Positions 53,748-62,982 of a stretch of DNA of 64,000 nucleotides are shown here, piece by piece; position 1 is the first letter of the stretch; each line of letters opens with the position of its first letter. The DNA is from Erythrobacter colymbi (lineage in GTDB: Bacteria; Pseudomonadota; Alphaproteobacteria; Sphingomonadales; Sphingomonadaceae). Below the pieces are notes generated by a model. It was not told where the DNA came from and ran no database searches. It was given only the letters and a program-made list of their open reading frames with translations. The position numbers and the translations under genes are program-made. Location: assembly GCF_002155685.1 (NCBI RefSeq), contig NZ_MUYK01000013.1, positions 20,433 through 84,432 of the forward strand, given 5' to 3'.

Positions 53748-55259
53748 GTGGCAATTGAACGCATTATCATCGTCGGCGGGGGTACGGCCGGGTGGATGGC
53801 AGCCGCCGCGCTGTCGCGCATCCGAAAGGGTCGCCCTGTGGAAATCACGCTGATCGAATCCGAAGCTATCGGAACGGTCGGGGTCGGCGAGGCGACGATT
53901 CCGCCCTTTGTCGGCTTCAACACCCTGCTCGGCATCGACGAGCGCGAGATGCTCGCCGAGGTTGGCGGCACCTTCAAGCTGGGCATCCAGTTCGAGAACT
54001 GGGGTCAGCTCGGCGACAGCTACATCCACCCCTTCGGCGCCTATGGCTACACGATGGGCGGGATCAGCTTCCACCATGTCTGGCACCGCATGGCGGGCGC
54101 TGGCGACAAGCGGCCGATCCAGGTCTTCAACCTTGAGACGATGGCCGCTTACTTCGGCAAGTTTGCCCGGACCGAGGATTACAGCCGCGACGATCTGCCG
54201 CCGGTCAACTACGCCTACCACCTCGATGCGGGGCGCTATGCCGCCTACCTGCGCAAGTTCGCCGAGACGCGGGGCGTGGTGCGGCAGGAGGGCAAGGTCG
54301 CCGACGTCCAGCTCGACGGCGAGAGCGGCTTCGTCACCGGCGTCACGCTCGATGATGGCCGCGCCTACCAGGGCGACCTCTTCATCGATTGCTCGGGCTT
54401 CCGCGGCCTCTTGATCGAGCAGGCGCTCCAGACCGGCTATGACGACTGGAGCCACTACCTGCCCTGCAACCGCGCGGTGGCCCTGCCCTGCCAGCGCGAG
54501 GACGGCAGCCCGCCCCCGCCCTTCACCCGCGCCACCGCCCACGCGGCCGGGTGGCAGTGGCAGGTGCCGCTCCAGCACCGCAACGGCAACGGCCACGTCT
54601 ATTGTTCGGCCTACATGGAAGACCAGCAGGCGCTCGACATCCTGCTCGGCAATATCGCCGGCAAGCCGCAGGCCGAGCCCAACTGGCTGCGCTTCGTCAC
54701 CGGGCGCCGCAAGAAGTTCTGGAACAAGAACGTCGTCGCGCTGGGCCTCGCCGCGGGCTTCATGGAGCCGCTCGAATCGACCTCGATCCACCTCATCAAT
54801 ACGGGGATCGACAAGCTGATCTCGCTGCTCTCGCTGGACGGGATCACGCAGGTGCAGGAGGATACATTCAACCGCCTGACGGGGCGCGAATATGCGCGCA
54901 TCCGCGACTTCCTGATCCTCCACTACAACGCCACAGAGCGGACCGATACGGACTTCTGGAACTACGTGCGCACCATGCCCGTGCCCGATACGCTCACCGA
55001 GAAGGTCGAGCTGTTCAAGGCCAACGGCCAGATCTTCCGCGAGGAGGACGAGCTCTTCACCGAGACCAGCTGGGCGGCGGTGATGATGGGTCAGGGCATC
55101 CAGATGGGCGGCCACAACGCGATGGCCGACGCGCTCGATCCGGTGAAGACCGCGCAGGAAGTGAACGAGATGGAGCAATCGATCCGCTATCTCGTCCAGC
55201 ACATGCCGGGCCACGGCGATTACCTGAAGCGCTATTGCCCTGCGCCGATGGCGGCGTGA
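53748..55259 (+). CDS. Flavin-dependent tryptophan-halogenase-like protein
   Basis: A 503-residue flavin-dependent halogenase homologue. Visible: FAD motif VGGGTAGWMAA (9-19), the catalytic lysine (Lys77) in GGTFKLGIQFENW, the halogenase signature WxWxIP as WQWQVP, and the Glu-bearing GFMEPLEST segment. Start is a GTG with a GAGGA ribosome site. Many members of this sub-branch sit beside TonB receptors in sphingomonads and Caulobacterales; one studied homologue (BrvH) halogenates indole rather than tryptophan, and the true substrate of the group is unresolved. It is divergent from the glucan-locus receptor. Confidence 0.92.
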   Translation: MAIERIIIVGGGTAGWMAAAALSRIRKGRPVEITLIESEAIGTVGVGEATIPPFVGFNTLLGIDEREMLAEVGGTFKLGIQFENWGQLGDSYIHPFGAYGYTMGGISFHHVWHRMAGAGDKRPIQVFNLETMAAYFGKFARTEDYSRDDLPPVNYAYHLDAGRYAAYLRKFAETRGVVRQEGKVADVQLDGESGFVTGVTLDDGRAYQGDLFIDCSGFRGLLIEQALQTGYDDWSHYLPCNRAVALPCQREDGSPPPPFTRATAHAAGWQWQVPLQHRNGNGHVYCSAYMEDQQALDILLGNIAGKPQAEPNWLRFVTGRRKKFWNKNVVALGLAAGFMEPLESTSIHLINTGIDKLISLLSLDGITQVQEDTFNRLTGREYARIRDFLILHYNATERTDTDFWNYVRTMPVPDTLTEKVELFKANGQIFREEDELFTETSWAAVMMGQGIQMGGHNAMADALDPVKTAQEVNEMEQSIRYLVQHMPGHGDYLKRYCPAPMAA

Positions 55260-55357
55260 CGGACACCCGGCCACGCGCGGGCGATTCTTGACATTCGGGG
55301 GCCGCGCTAGGAAGGAGCGCGCGTCTGCCACCGCTTGCCCGAGGCCCGCTCCCGCCC

Positions 55358-56155
55358 ATGACTGACGCATCCCCTGGCTGGACCGCGCTGGTGCTCGCCG
55401 GACAGCGTCCGGGCGTCGACCCGATGGCGGCCCATTTCGGCACCGAGATGAAAGCGCTGATCCCGGTCGCGGGCGAGCTGATGCTGGGCCGGGTGCTGAT
55501 GGCGCTGATCGACGCGCCGCAGGTCGCGCGGATCATCGTGCTGGCGCAGAACACCCTGCAACTGCGCGCCCACCGCGACCTCGCCTGGGCGGTGGAAGAG
55601 CCGAAGATCGCCTTTCGCGTATCGGGCCCCACGATCAGCGGCTCGGTGCTGGCTGCGGTAGAGGACCCCGACATCGGCCTGCCGCTATTGGTCACCACTG
55701 CCGACAACGTGATGTTGACCCCGGCGACCGTCGGCGAGTTCGTCGCTGGTGCCGAGGCGCGTGACGTGTCGGTCGCTTTCGTCGAGCGCGGGAACCTGCA
55801 GCGCGCGGTCGGCCCCAACAAGCGTACCTGGCTCACCTTCCGCGACGGGGCCTTCACCGGCGCCAACCTCTTCGCGCTGACCGGCCCGGGGGCCTTCTCC
55901 GCGCTCAGGTTCTGGGAAAAGGTCGAGGCCGATCGCAAGTCGGTGCTCCGCCTCGCCGCCCATTTCGGCCCCGTGCTGATGGTCCGGCTGCTGCTGCGCC
56001 GCATGACGCTGGTCGAGGCGCTCGCCGCGGCAGGGCGCAAGCTCGGCGCGAGCGCGGCGCCGGTGGTGCTGTCGGACGGGCGCATGGGCGTCGATGTCGA
56101 CAAGCCCGCCGATCACGCGCTGGCCGAGCGGCTGCTTCAGGACGGCAGCGCATGA
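55358..56155 (+). CDS. MobA-like nucleotidyltransferase
   Basis: A 265-residue nucleotidyltransferase. The N-terminus has the family's WTALVLAGQRPGVDPMA loop and, after an unusual gap, TEMKALIPVAGELML; a later DNVMLTP segment can be read as the metal-binding aspartate region. It would activate a sugar or polyol as a nucleotide-linked donor. The stop overlaps the next gene by 4 bases. The product may feed the glycosyltransferase-like protein that follows; the substrate is not evident. Confidence 0.8.
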   Translation: MTDASPGWTALVLAGQRPGVDPMAAHFGTEMKALIPVAGELMLGRVLMALIDAPQVARIIVLAQNTLQLRAHRDLAWAVEEPKIAFRVSGPTISGSVLAAVEDPDIGLPLLVTTADNVMLTPATVGEFVAGAEARDVSVAFVERGNLQRAVGPNKRTWLTFRDGAFTGANLFALTGPGAFSALRFWEKVEADRKSVLRLAAHFGPVLMVRLLLRRMTLVEALAAAGRKLGASAAPVVLSDGRMGVDVDKPADHALAERLLQDGSA

Positions 56156-57321
56156 AGCGCATCTGCTTCCTGTTCAACCACGACCAGATTCACCAGCTTG
56201 CCCATTCGCTCCCCATCGCTCTGGCGCTGGCGGCCCGGGGGGAGCATCACATCACCCTCGCCTATGTCCGCGATGCCGTGCGCGCCGAGATCGCGCGGCA
56301 GGCCGATCCGGCGCTGCTCGCGAAGATGGAGCTGGTGCAGCTTGATCTGAAGCGCGGCGGATCGCAGGCGCTTGCAGGGCTGCTCGAGCGGATCGTGCCC
56401 GCCACCAAGCTCCTCATTTACCGCGATAACCTCGATTTCTTCCGCAGCTTCGATGCGGTGGTGGTGTCGGAGAAGACGACGCTGTTGCTCAAGACCCGCT
56501 ACGGGCTCGACAATCTCAAGCTGATCCACACCCGCCACGGTGCGGGCGACCGGGCGATTGGCTTCAATCCGGAGAGCGCGGGCTTCGATCTGGTGCTGGT
56601 CGCCGGCCCCAAGATCCGTGACCGGCTGATCGCGGACGCTGGCCTCAGGCCCGAACAGCTGGCGATGGTCGGCTATTCGAAGTTCGATCTGTGCGCGAAG
56701 AACCGCTTCGCCGACCAATTCCCCGCGCCCGAACGGCCGGTGGTGATCTACAACCCCCACCCCTCGCCCAGGCTGTCGAGCTGGTTCAGGGACGGGGCCA
56801 AGGTGCTCGCAGCCTTCCGCAACCAGGATCGCTACAACCTGATCTTCGCGCCGCACATGATGCTGTTCGAGCGCAAATGGGTGGTGACGGTCGATCCGCC
56901 GAGCCTCGCCCGCGTGGTGCCGCCCGGCCCCGAATATGCGCGCGAACCGCGCATCCACATCGATACCGGAAGCGCGGCGAGCAGCGACATGAGCTACACC
57001 AACCGCGCCGATATCTACCTCGGCGATGTCAGCAGCCAAGTCTACGAGTTCCTGCGCGTGCCGCGCCCGTGCCTGTTCCTCAACAGCCACGGCGTCGACT
57101 GGCGGGATGACCCCAACTACCTCCACTGGCAGGCCGGGCCGGTGCTTGAGAGCGCCGAGGGCCTGCTCGACCAGATCGATGCTGCGGTGGCCGCGCGAAA
57201 CGACTATGCCGCTGCGCAGGAGGCGCTGATCGCGGCGACCTTCTCGCTGACGGACCGCCCCTCGGCCGAGCGCGCGGCGGACGCAATTACCGATTTTCTG
57301 GAAGGACACACCCGTGGCTAG
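56152..57321 (+). CDS. CDP-glycerol glycerophosphotransferase-like protein (glycan polymer enzyme)
   Basis: A 389-residue protein of a poorly studied group that resembles CDP-glycerol:poly(glycerophosphate) transferases. The likeness is mainly in the C-terminal half: VIYNPHPSPRLSSWFRDG, then YNLIFAPHMMLF, TGSAASSDMSYTNRADIYLGDVSSQVYEF and the LNSHGVDWRDDPNYLHWQAG end. In teichoic-acid enzymes the same places hold the PH, and the DxSS-type motifs. The organism is Gram-negative by inference, so the product is probably a cell-surface glycan modification. It sits between a nucleotidyltransferase and FkbM, overlapping both. Confidence 0.7.
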   Translation: MKRICFLFNHDQIHQLAHSLPIALALAARGEHHITLAYVRDAVRAEIARQADPALLAKMELVQLDLKRGGSQALAGLLERIVPATKLLIYRDNLDFFRSFDAVVVSEKTTLLLKTRYGLDNLKLIHTRHGAGDRAIGFNPESAGFDLVLVAGPKIRDRLIADAGLRPEQLAMVGYSKFDLCAKNRFADQFPAPERPVVIYNPHPSPRLSSWFRDGAKVLAAFRNQDRYNLIFAPHMMLFERKWVVTVDPPSLARVVPPGPEYAREPRIHIDTGSAASSDMSYTNRADIYLGDVSSQVYEFLRVPRPCLFLNSHGVDWRDDPNYLHWQAGPVLESAEGLLDQIDAAVAARNDYAAAQEALIAATFSLTDRPSAERAADAITDFLEGHTRG

Positions 57322-58090
57322 TCTTGCAGCATTCTGGCGCTACGGCGTGGTCCAGACCGCGCGCAAGCTCAAGGCGGCGGCGATTTCCCCGCTGATGGCG
57401 GGCCGCGAGGGGCCGGTGCGCTCGGCTTATGGCGTGCTGATGGTTCCCAACTGGCAGGACACGACCTTCCGCTATTGCATCTTCGGCACCTATGGCCGCG
57501 ACCTTGCCGACCTGCTGCTCGGGCAGCGCGAGGATTTCGTTTTCGTCGATATCGGCGCCAACCAGGGGCTCTATTCGCTTATCGCGGCGCAGAACCCGAA
57601 GTGCCGGCAGGTGATCGCTTTCGAGCCTGTCCCCGCGACCCACGCGCGGCTCGCCGCGAACGTGGCGCTCAACGGCGGTGCGGCGCGCACGGTGCTGCAC
57701 GAGCTCGCCATTTCCGACAGCGTTGGCGAGGTGACGATCAGCGTCGCGGAAGGCCACACGGGCACGGCGACGCTGGCGGGGCGCGAGGACGCGCAGCCTT
57801 CGGGCGGCGGTGTGACAATCAGGACCATCGACGCCCCGCTGGTCGATCCGCTGCTCGCCGGCGAGCTCCCGATGTTCGTCAAGATCGATGTCGAGGGGCT
57901 CGAGGCGGTGGTGATCGCCGAACTCGCCAAGACGCAGAGCTTCGCCCGCGTCGAGGCGATCTTCTACGAGGTCGACGACCGCTGGGCGAGCGCCGGAGAA
58001 ATCGAGACGCTGCTGCGGGCCGCGGGCTTCACGCGCTTCGTGAAGTATGGCCGCGGCCATCACTACGACGTGCTGGCGAGCCGCTCCTGA
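57314..58090 (+). CDS. FkbM-family methyltransferase
   Basis: A 258-residue S-adenosylmethionine-dependent O-methyltransferase. The SAM motif is VFVDIGANQGLYSLIAA; a VIAFEPVPATHARL segment and the MFVKIDVEGLEAVVI motif complete the FkbM domain. FkbM enzymes in surface-polymer operons often methylate sugars. The start is a GTG within the last 8 bases of the preceding gene. The end overlaps the convergent oxidoreductase by 28 bases. Confidence 0.88.
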   Translation: MASLAAFWRYGVVQTARKLKAAAISPLMAGREGPVRSAYGVLMVPNWQDTTFRYCIFGTYGRDLADLLLGQREDFVFVDIGANQGLYSLIAAQNPKCRQVIAFEPVPATHARLAANVALNGGAARTVLHELAISDSVGEVTISVAEGHTGTATLAGREDAQPSGGGVTIRTIDAPLVDPLLAGELPMFVKIDVEGLEAVVIAELAKTQSFARVEAIFYEVDDRWASAGEIETLLRAAGFTRFVKYGRGHHYDVLASRS

Positions 58091-59028
58091 AGCACCGCCT
58101 CGGCGAGCATCCGGCCTGACAGCCACGCCCCTTCGACGCGCGGGCTGTGGAGCCAGTCTCCCGCGATCCCGATCTGCAATCCGGCATCGAAGAGCGGGCC
58201 TTCGCTCTTGCGCACTTCGGGCTGGGCGTAGAGCCAGCGGTGCGCATCGAGGTGCTGGGGTTCGGCGGGAGCGGTGTCAGTGGCGGCGAAGAAATCGGCG
58301 AGCAGCAGCGCCGCGACCTCGTCCTTGGGCAGGTCGATCAGTTCGCGGCTGCGCTGCGGCGAGGCGTGGATCACCCAGGTCTCCACACCCGCTCGCTTTG
58401 GCTTGGCCGAATTGCGCGCAGCCCAGCTGATCGGGCCGTCGGCGCGGAAGGTGTCGGGGGCATAGCCGACCGGCGCGGCGAACCCCGCCATCACCGCCCA
58501 GCACGGCGCGGAGGTGACGCCTGCGGCACGCGCGGCCATCGCGGGGGCGACATCGGCGAGCAGCACGGCGGCCTGTTCTGCGGGCACAGCGACCAGAACG
58601 GTGTGCGCCGTGAAGGCCTCCTCGCCCGCCGCGACCCGCCAGAGCGCGCCCTCACGGCTCAAACGCTCGGCGCGGACGTTCCAGCGCATATCGAGGCTCG
58701 CGGCCATGTGCCTCACGCAGGCGTTCATGCCGGGGGTGCCGACCCAGGCGTCCTCGCCCGCAGCCGGCCAGCGCGCTGCAACGCCTGCCTGCTCCCAAGC
58801 GGCAATTGTCGTGCGGAAGGCGGGATCGCGCGCGGTGAAGTACTGCGCTCCGTGATCGATGCTCACCTGTTCGCCCGCGATCACAACCCGCCGCGCGGCC
58901 ATCCGCCCGCCGGGCCCGCGGCCCTTGTCGAGCACGATGATCCGCGCTCCGGTGCCCGCGAGAGCGGTTGCGGCAGAAAGCCCTGCCATCCCGCCGCCGA
59001 TGATGAGAATATCCGTGTTTCCGTCCAT
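58063..59028 (-). CDS. Renalase-like FAD/NAD(P)-dependent oxidoreductase
   Basis: A 321-residue flavoprotein. The dinucleotide motif is ILIIGGGMAGLSAATAL; KGRGPGGRMAARR and DHGAQYFTARDP follow, as in bacterial renalase-like amine oxidases. The C-terminal GDWLHSPRVEGAWLSGRMLAE segment is the second FAD contact. The start is the ATG giving MDGNTDILII. Bacterial renalases repair isomeric dihydronicotinamide; for this protein the substrate is not shown. Confidence 0.88.
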   Translation of the reverse strand: MDGNTDILIIGGGMAGLSAATALAGTGARIIVLDKGRGPGGRMAARRVVIAGEQVSIDHGAQYFTARDPAFRTTIAAWEQAGVAARWPAAGEDAWVGTPGMNACVRHMAASLDMRWNVRAERLSREGALWRVAAGEEAFTAHTVLVAVPAEQAAVLLADVAPAMAARAAGVTSAPCWAVMAGFAAPVGYAPDTFRADGPISWAARNSAKPKRAGVETWVIHASPQRSRELIDLPKDEVAALLLADFFAATDTAPAEPQHLDAHRWLYAQPEVRKSEGPLFDAGLQIGIAGDWLHSPRVEGAWLSGRMLAEAVLQERLASTS

Positions 59029-59059
59029 CCCGCGCCAACGCACGGGGGACGAGAGGGTT

Positions 59060-60046
59060 TCAAGGCGCAGACCGCGGCGCGCAGGATTCGGCCAGCACCA
59101 GCGAGAATTGGCGCGCCTCGTCGGTCCAGCGCGCCCGCGGTTCCCACCCGCCTGCCGCCAGCAGTAGCTGGGCCGAGCGCTTGGTGAACTTGTGGCTGTT
59201 CTCGGTGTGGATGCTCTCGCCCGCGGCAATCGCGAAGCGCCTGCCGCTGACGGTGAAGGCCACATCCTCGCGCGCCACCAGATGCATCTCGATCCGCGCG
59301 AAGGGATCGTTCCAGCGCGCTTCGTGGACGAAGGCTTCAAGCGGGATGTCGCCATCGAGCTCGCGGTTGATCCGCGCCAGCAGGTTGAGGTTGAACCGCG
59401 CCGTCACCCCCTCCGCATCGTCATAGGCGGCGAGCAGCACGTCCTCGTCCTTCACCAGATCCATCCCGATCAGCAGAAGCGCGCCCTCGCCCAGCGTCTC
59501 CTTCATCGAGCGCAGCAGGTCGGTCGCGGTGCGGGCGATCATGTTGCCGATGGTCGAGCCGGGGAAGAAACCGAGCTTGGGCAGGTGTGCGACCTCGGCG
59601 GGAAGCTCCACGCGGCGCATGAAATCGGCCTCGACCGGATGGACCGGCAGCCCCGGAAACTTCGCCGCCAGCGCCGCCGAGGAGGCGCGCAGGAAATCGC
59701 CCGCGATATCGAGCGGCACATAGGCGCTGGGCGCAATTGCCGAAAGCAGCAGCGGGGTCTTGACCGAGGAGCCCGAGCCGAACTCGACCACCGCCCGCCC
59801 CTCGCCGATCAGCGCGGCGATCTCGGCGCTGCGGGTCGAGAGGATCTCGGTCTCGGCGCGGGTGGGGTAGTATTCGGGGAGCTGCGTGATGTCCTCGAAC
59901 AGCTGCGAGCCCGCATCGTCGTAGAACCAGCGCGCAGGGATCGCCTTCTGCGGCTCGGCAAGCCCCGCAAGCACATCGGCGCGGAAGGCGAGGTCGACCC
60001 CGTCCGCATCGCGCTCGACCAGCTTCAATCCTGCCAGCTTGGTCAT
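59060..60046 (-). CDS. egtD: L-histidine N-alpha-methyltransferase EgtD (ergothioneine synthesis)
   Basis: A 328-residue enzyme that trimethylates the alpha-amino group of histidine to hercynine using SAM. The EgtD family marks are present: PARWFYDDAGSQLFEDIT near the N-terminus, VVEFGSGSSVKTPLLL, the FFPGSTIGNM stretch, and the GMDLVKDEDVLLAAYDDAEGVTARFNLN region. The start is the ATG 1 base after the egtB stop, so the two are co-transcribed. Confidence 0.95.
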   Translation of the reverse strand: MTKLAGLKLVERDADGVDLAFRADVLAGLAEPQKAIPARWFYDDAGSQLFEDITQLPEYYPTRAETEILSTRSAEIAALIGEGRAVVEFGSGSSVKTPLLLSAIAPSAYVPLDIAGDFLRASSAALAAKFPGLPVHPVEADFMRRVELPAEVAHLPKLGFFPGSTIGNMIARTATDLLRSMKETLGEGALLLIGMDLVKDEDVLLAAYDDAEGVTARFNLNLLARINRELDGDIPLEAFVHEARWNDPFARIEMHLVAREDVAFTVSGRRFAIAAGESIHTENSHKFTKRSAQLLLAAGGWEPRARWTDEARQFSLVLAESCAPRSAP

Positions 60047-60047
60047 G

Positions 60048-61331
60048 TCACAGGTCCTTCGCCAGCCGCAGTCCGGTGAACTGCCAGCGCTGATGGGGGT
60101 AGAAGAAATTGCGGTAGGAGACGCGCGAATGGCCGCGCACGGTGGCGCAGCTTGCCCCACGCAGCACCACCTGCCCGCTCATGAACTTGCCGTTGTATTC
60201 GCCCACCGCGCCCTCGGCGACATGGAAGCCGGGATACGGCAGGTAGGCCGAGCGGGTGAACTGCCAGCAGTCGCCGAACAGGCCGGGCGAGCCCATCGGC
60301 AGCACCGGCCCCGCGCAATAGAGCTGGTTGCCGCCGCGCGGATCATGCGCAGGAGCCGGCGAAGCGCCATCCTGCCCGCGCGCAATCGCTTCCCATTCGA
60401 ACTCAGTCGGCAGCCGTGCGCCCGCCCAAGTGGCGAAGGCATCGGCCTCGAAGTGCGAGATGTGGGTGACGGGCGCGGACGGGTCGCGCATCTGCCAGCC
60501 CTGATGGGTGAAATGCGTGCCGTCCTCGCCCCAGTAGAGCGGCGCAGCTACCCTCTCGCGCTGCACCCAGCCCCAGCCGTCCGCCAGCCACAGCCGCGCG
60601 TCGCGATAGCCGCCATCGGCGATGAAAGCGTCCCACTCGCCATTGGTCACCAGCCGGTCGGCGAGGGCGAAGGGCTCGAGCAACACGCGGTGCGCTGGGC
60701 CTTCGTTGTCGAAGGCGAAGCCCTCGCTCTGGTGGCCGACGCGGGCGATGCCGCCCGGGTGGCTATGCCAGCCGGGGGAGGCGACGGGGGCCGCCGCCAC
60801 CTCCCCCTTGCCCGCAGCCGGCCACATCGCCGGGCCGAGCGGGTTCTGGAACAGGGCGTGCTTGATGTCGGTCAGCAACAGTTCGATGTGCTGCTCCTCG
60901 TGCGCGATGCCGAGCGCGATCAGATCGGCCAGCGCCGGATCGCCCAGCAGGGACTCCATCGCTTCGCTAACGATGGCGCGCCAATTCAGCACTTCGGCGA
61001 GGGTCGGGCGCGAGAGCATCCCGCGCGCCGCCCGGGAAATCCGCGCGCCTTCGGCCTCGTAATAGGAGTTGAACAGGAACGGCCAGCGCTTGTCATGCAA
61101 GGCGTATCCCGGCGCGTGTTCGCGCAGCAGGAAGGTTTCCCAGAACCAGGTGGTGTGCGCGAGGTGCCACTTGGCCGGGCTCGCGTCCTCCATCGACTGG
61201 ACGCTGGCATCGGCATCGGAGAGCGGCGCGACCAGCGCCTCGGTGAGCGCGCGGGTAGCGCGGAAATGCTCCGCGAGCGTGCGCCCGCTCGCCTCGGCCA
61301 TCGGGGTGTTCTGCAACTTGCTGCGGTGCAT
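60048..61331 (-). CDS. egtB: Ergothioneine synthase EgtB (hercynine sulfoxide synthase type)
   Basis: A 427-residue non-haem iron enzyme that links hercynine to a sulfur donor. The N-terminal DinB-like domain has the iron-binding histidines in HLAHTTWFWE and the HxxxHxE motif in IAHEEQHIELLL. The C-terminal formylglycine-generating-enzyme-like domain (about 190-420) includes NGEWDAFIADGGY, ARLPTEFEWEAIARG and the C-terminal VVLRGASCAT and YRNFFYPHQRWQFTGLRLAKD. The start is the ATG at 61331, 8 bases after GAGGAGGG; a second Met 10 residues in is an alternative. Confidence 0.94.
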   Translation of the reverse strand: MHRSKLQNTPMAEASGRTLAEHFRATRALTEALVAPLSDADASVQSMEDASPAKWHLAHTTWFWETFLLREHAPGYALHDKRWPFLFNSYYEAEGARISRAARGMLSRPTLAEVLNWRAIVSEAMESLLGDPALADLIALGIAHEEQHIELLLTDIKHALFQNPLGPAMWPAAGKGEVAAAPVASPGWHSHPGGIARVGHQSEGFAFDNEGPAHRVLLEPFALADRLVTNGEWDAFIADGGYRDARLWLADGWGWVQRERVAAPLYWGEDGTHFTHQGWQMRDPSAPVTHISHFEADAFATWAGARLPTEFEWEAIARGQDGASPAPAHDPRGGNQLYCAGPVLPMGSPGLFGDCWQFTRSAYLPYPGFHVAEGAVGEYNGKFMSGQVVLRGASCATVRGHSRVSYRNFFYPHQRWQFTGLRLAKDL

Positions 61332-61400
61332 CCGCGCCCTCCTCGCCGCGCCGTAGGGACATTCGTGCAATGTCCGCTTGCCGTTACACAGGAAAGACGC

Positions 61401-61422
61401 CTGATAGCTGCGCGGCTATCAG
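61401..61422. terminator. Stem-loop between DAHP synthase and egtB
   Basis: CTGATAGC-TGCGCG-GCTATCAG, an 8-bp perfect stem with a 6-base loop. On the minus strand it follows the DAHP synthase stop by 35 bases and is followed by GCGTCTTTCC, so it may terminate that gene. It could equally be an operator for the egtBD operon. Confidence 0.45.
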
Positions 61423-61456
61423 AAAATTATCACACCCGTCAGGTTTGCGCGAGAAA

Positions 61457-62842
61457 TCAGGCCGCGTGGCTGACGTCTGCCTCGCGCCCGCCTCCGGCCG
61501 CCTCGTTGAGCATCTCGGCAACGAGGAAGGCCAGCTCGAGCGATTGCTCGGCATTGAGGCGCGGGTCGCAGTGCGTGTGGTAACGGTCGCCGAGGCGCTC
61601 CTCGGTGATCGCCACGGCCCCGCCGACGCATTCGGTCACGTCCTGACCGGTCATCTCGATATGGATGCCGCCCGGGTGCGAGCCTTCGGCGCGGTGGACC
61701 GCGAAGAAACCCTTCACCTCGCGCAGGATGCGGTCGAAGGGGCGGGTCTTGAAGCCGCTGTCGGACTTCACGACGTTGCCGTGCATCGGATCGCAGCTCC
61801 ACACCACGGGGTGCCCTTCACGCATCACGGCGCGGACGAGCTTGGGCAGACCCTCCTCGACCTTGTCATGGCCATAGCGGCTGATGAGCGTGATGCGCCC
61901 GGCCTCACGGTTAGGGTTCAGGTCGTCGAGCAGGCGCAGCAGCGCATCGGGCTCGAGGCTCGGCCCGCACTTCATGCCGAGCGGATTGCCGATGCCGCGC
62001 GCGAATTCGATGTGCGCGCTGCCCGGGAAGCGGGTGCGGTCGCCGATCCACAGCATATGGGCGCTGGTGGCGTACCAGTCACCCGTGAGCGAATCCCGTC
62101 GGCTCATCGCCTGCTCATAAGGCAGCAGCAGCGCTTCGTGGCTGGTGTAGAAGCTGGTGCCCTTGAGCTGCGGCACGGTGCCCGGATCGACGCCGCAGGC
62201 CTCCATGAAATCGAGCGCCTCGCCGATGCGGTCGGCCATCTCGGCGAACTTCTCGGTCCAGGGGGTGCGGCCCATGAAATCGAGCGTCCACTGGTGCACC
62301 TGCCTGAGGTTGGCATAGCCCCCGCCGGCGAAGGCGCGCAGCAGGTTCAGGGTGGCGGCGGCCTGCGAATAGGCCTTCACCATCCGCGCCGGATCGTTGC
62401 GGCGGCTGACGGGGTCGAACTCGATCCCGTTGATGTTGTCGCCGAGGTAGCTCGGCAGGGTCACGTCACCGATCGTCTCGGTCGGCGAGGAGCGCGGCTT
62501 GGCGAACTGGCCCGCCATGCGCCCGACCTTCACCACCGGGCGCTTGCTGGCGAAGGTCATCACGACCGCCATCTGCAGCAGCACGCGGAAAGTGTCGCGG
62601 ATGTTGTTCGGGTGGAACTCGGCGAAGCTCTCGGCGCAGTCGCCGCCCTGCAACAGGAAGCCGTGGCCATTCGCGACCTGCGCGAGATCGGCCTTCAATG
62701 CACGCGCCTCGCCCGCGAAGACCAGCGGGGGATATGACGAAAGGGTCTTTTCCGCTTCCGCCAGTTCGGCCGCATCTTCGTAATGCGGCAGGTGGCGCGC
62801 TTCGTGGGCCTTCCAGCTATCCGGGGTCCAGGTCTCGGGCAC
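61457..62842 (-). CDS. Class II 3-deoxy-7-phosphoheptulonate (DAHP) synthase
   Basis: A 461-residue enzyme for the first step of the shikimate pathway: erythrose 4-phosphate plus phosphoenolpyruvate to DAHP. It is of the plant/actinobacterial class II type, with [17 protein letters not shown] near the N-terminus, [18 protein letters not shown], the metal-contacting CDPMHGN segment, [11 protein letters not shown], and [15 protein letters not shown]. Length is normal for class II. The gene stands alone. Confidence 0.95.
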   Translation of the reverse strand: MPETWTPDSWKAHEARHLPHYEDAAELAEAEKTLSSYPPLVFAGEARALKADLAQVANGHGFLLQGGDCAESFAEFHPNNIRDTFRVLLQMAVVMTFASKRPVVKVGRMAGQFAKPRSSPTETIGDVTLPSYLGDNINGIEFDPVSRRNDPARMVKAYSQAAATLNLLRAFAGGGYANLRQVHQWTLDFMGRTPWTEKFAEMADRIGEALDFMEACGVDPGTVPQLKGTSFYTSHEALLLPYEQAMSRRDSLTGDWYATSAHMLWIGDRTRFPGSAHIEFARGIGNPLGMKCGPSLEPDALLRLLDDLNPNREAGRITLISRYGHDKVEEGLPKLVRAVMREGHPVVWSCDPMHGNVVKSDSGFKTRPFDRILREVKGFFAVHRAEGSHPGGIHIEMTGQDVTECVGGAVAITEERLGDRYHTHCDPRLNAEQSLELAFLVAEMLNEAAGGGREADVSHAA

Positions 62843-62982
62843 GGTCGTGGGTTCTTTCTACGTCAAAGCGCGCATATCGCATAGCGCGGGGGCGCCCGCT
62901 ACCCGAGCGCGGCACGAATTGTAAAGCGGCAATGGCCGCGCGCACAATTTTATTTCCCGCGCACTGTCAGTGGCCGGATCGA

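Noticed and set aside
53556..55370. 605-residue upstream extension of the glucan TonB receptor frame
   Set aside because: It runs antisense through the halogenase gene and the operator; the signal peptide and ribosome site place the start at 53555.
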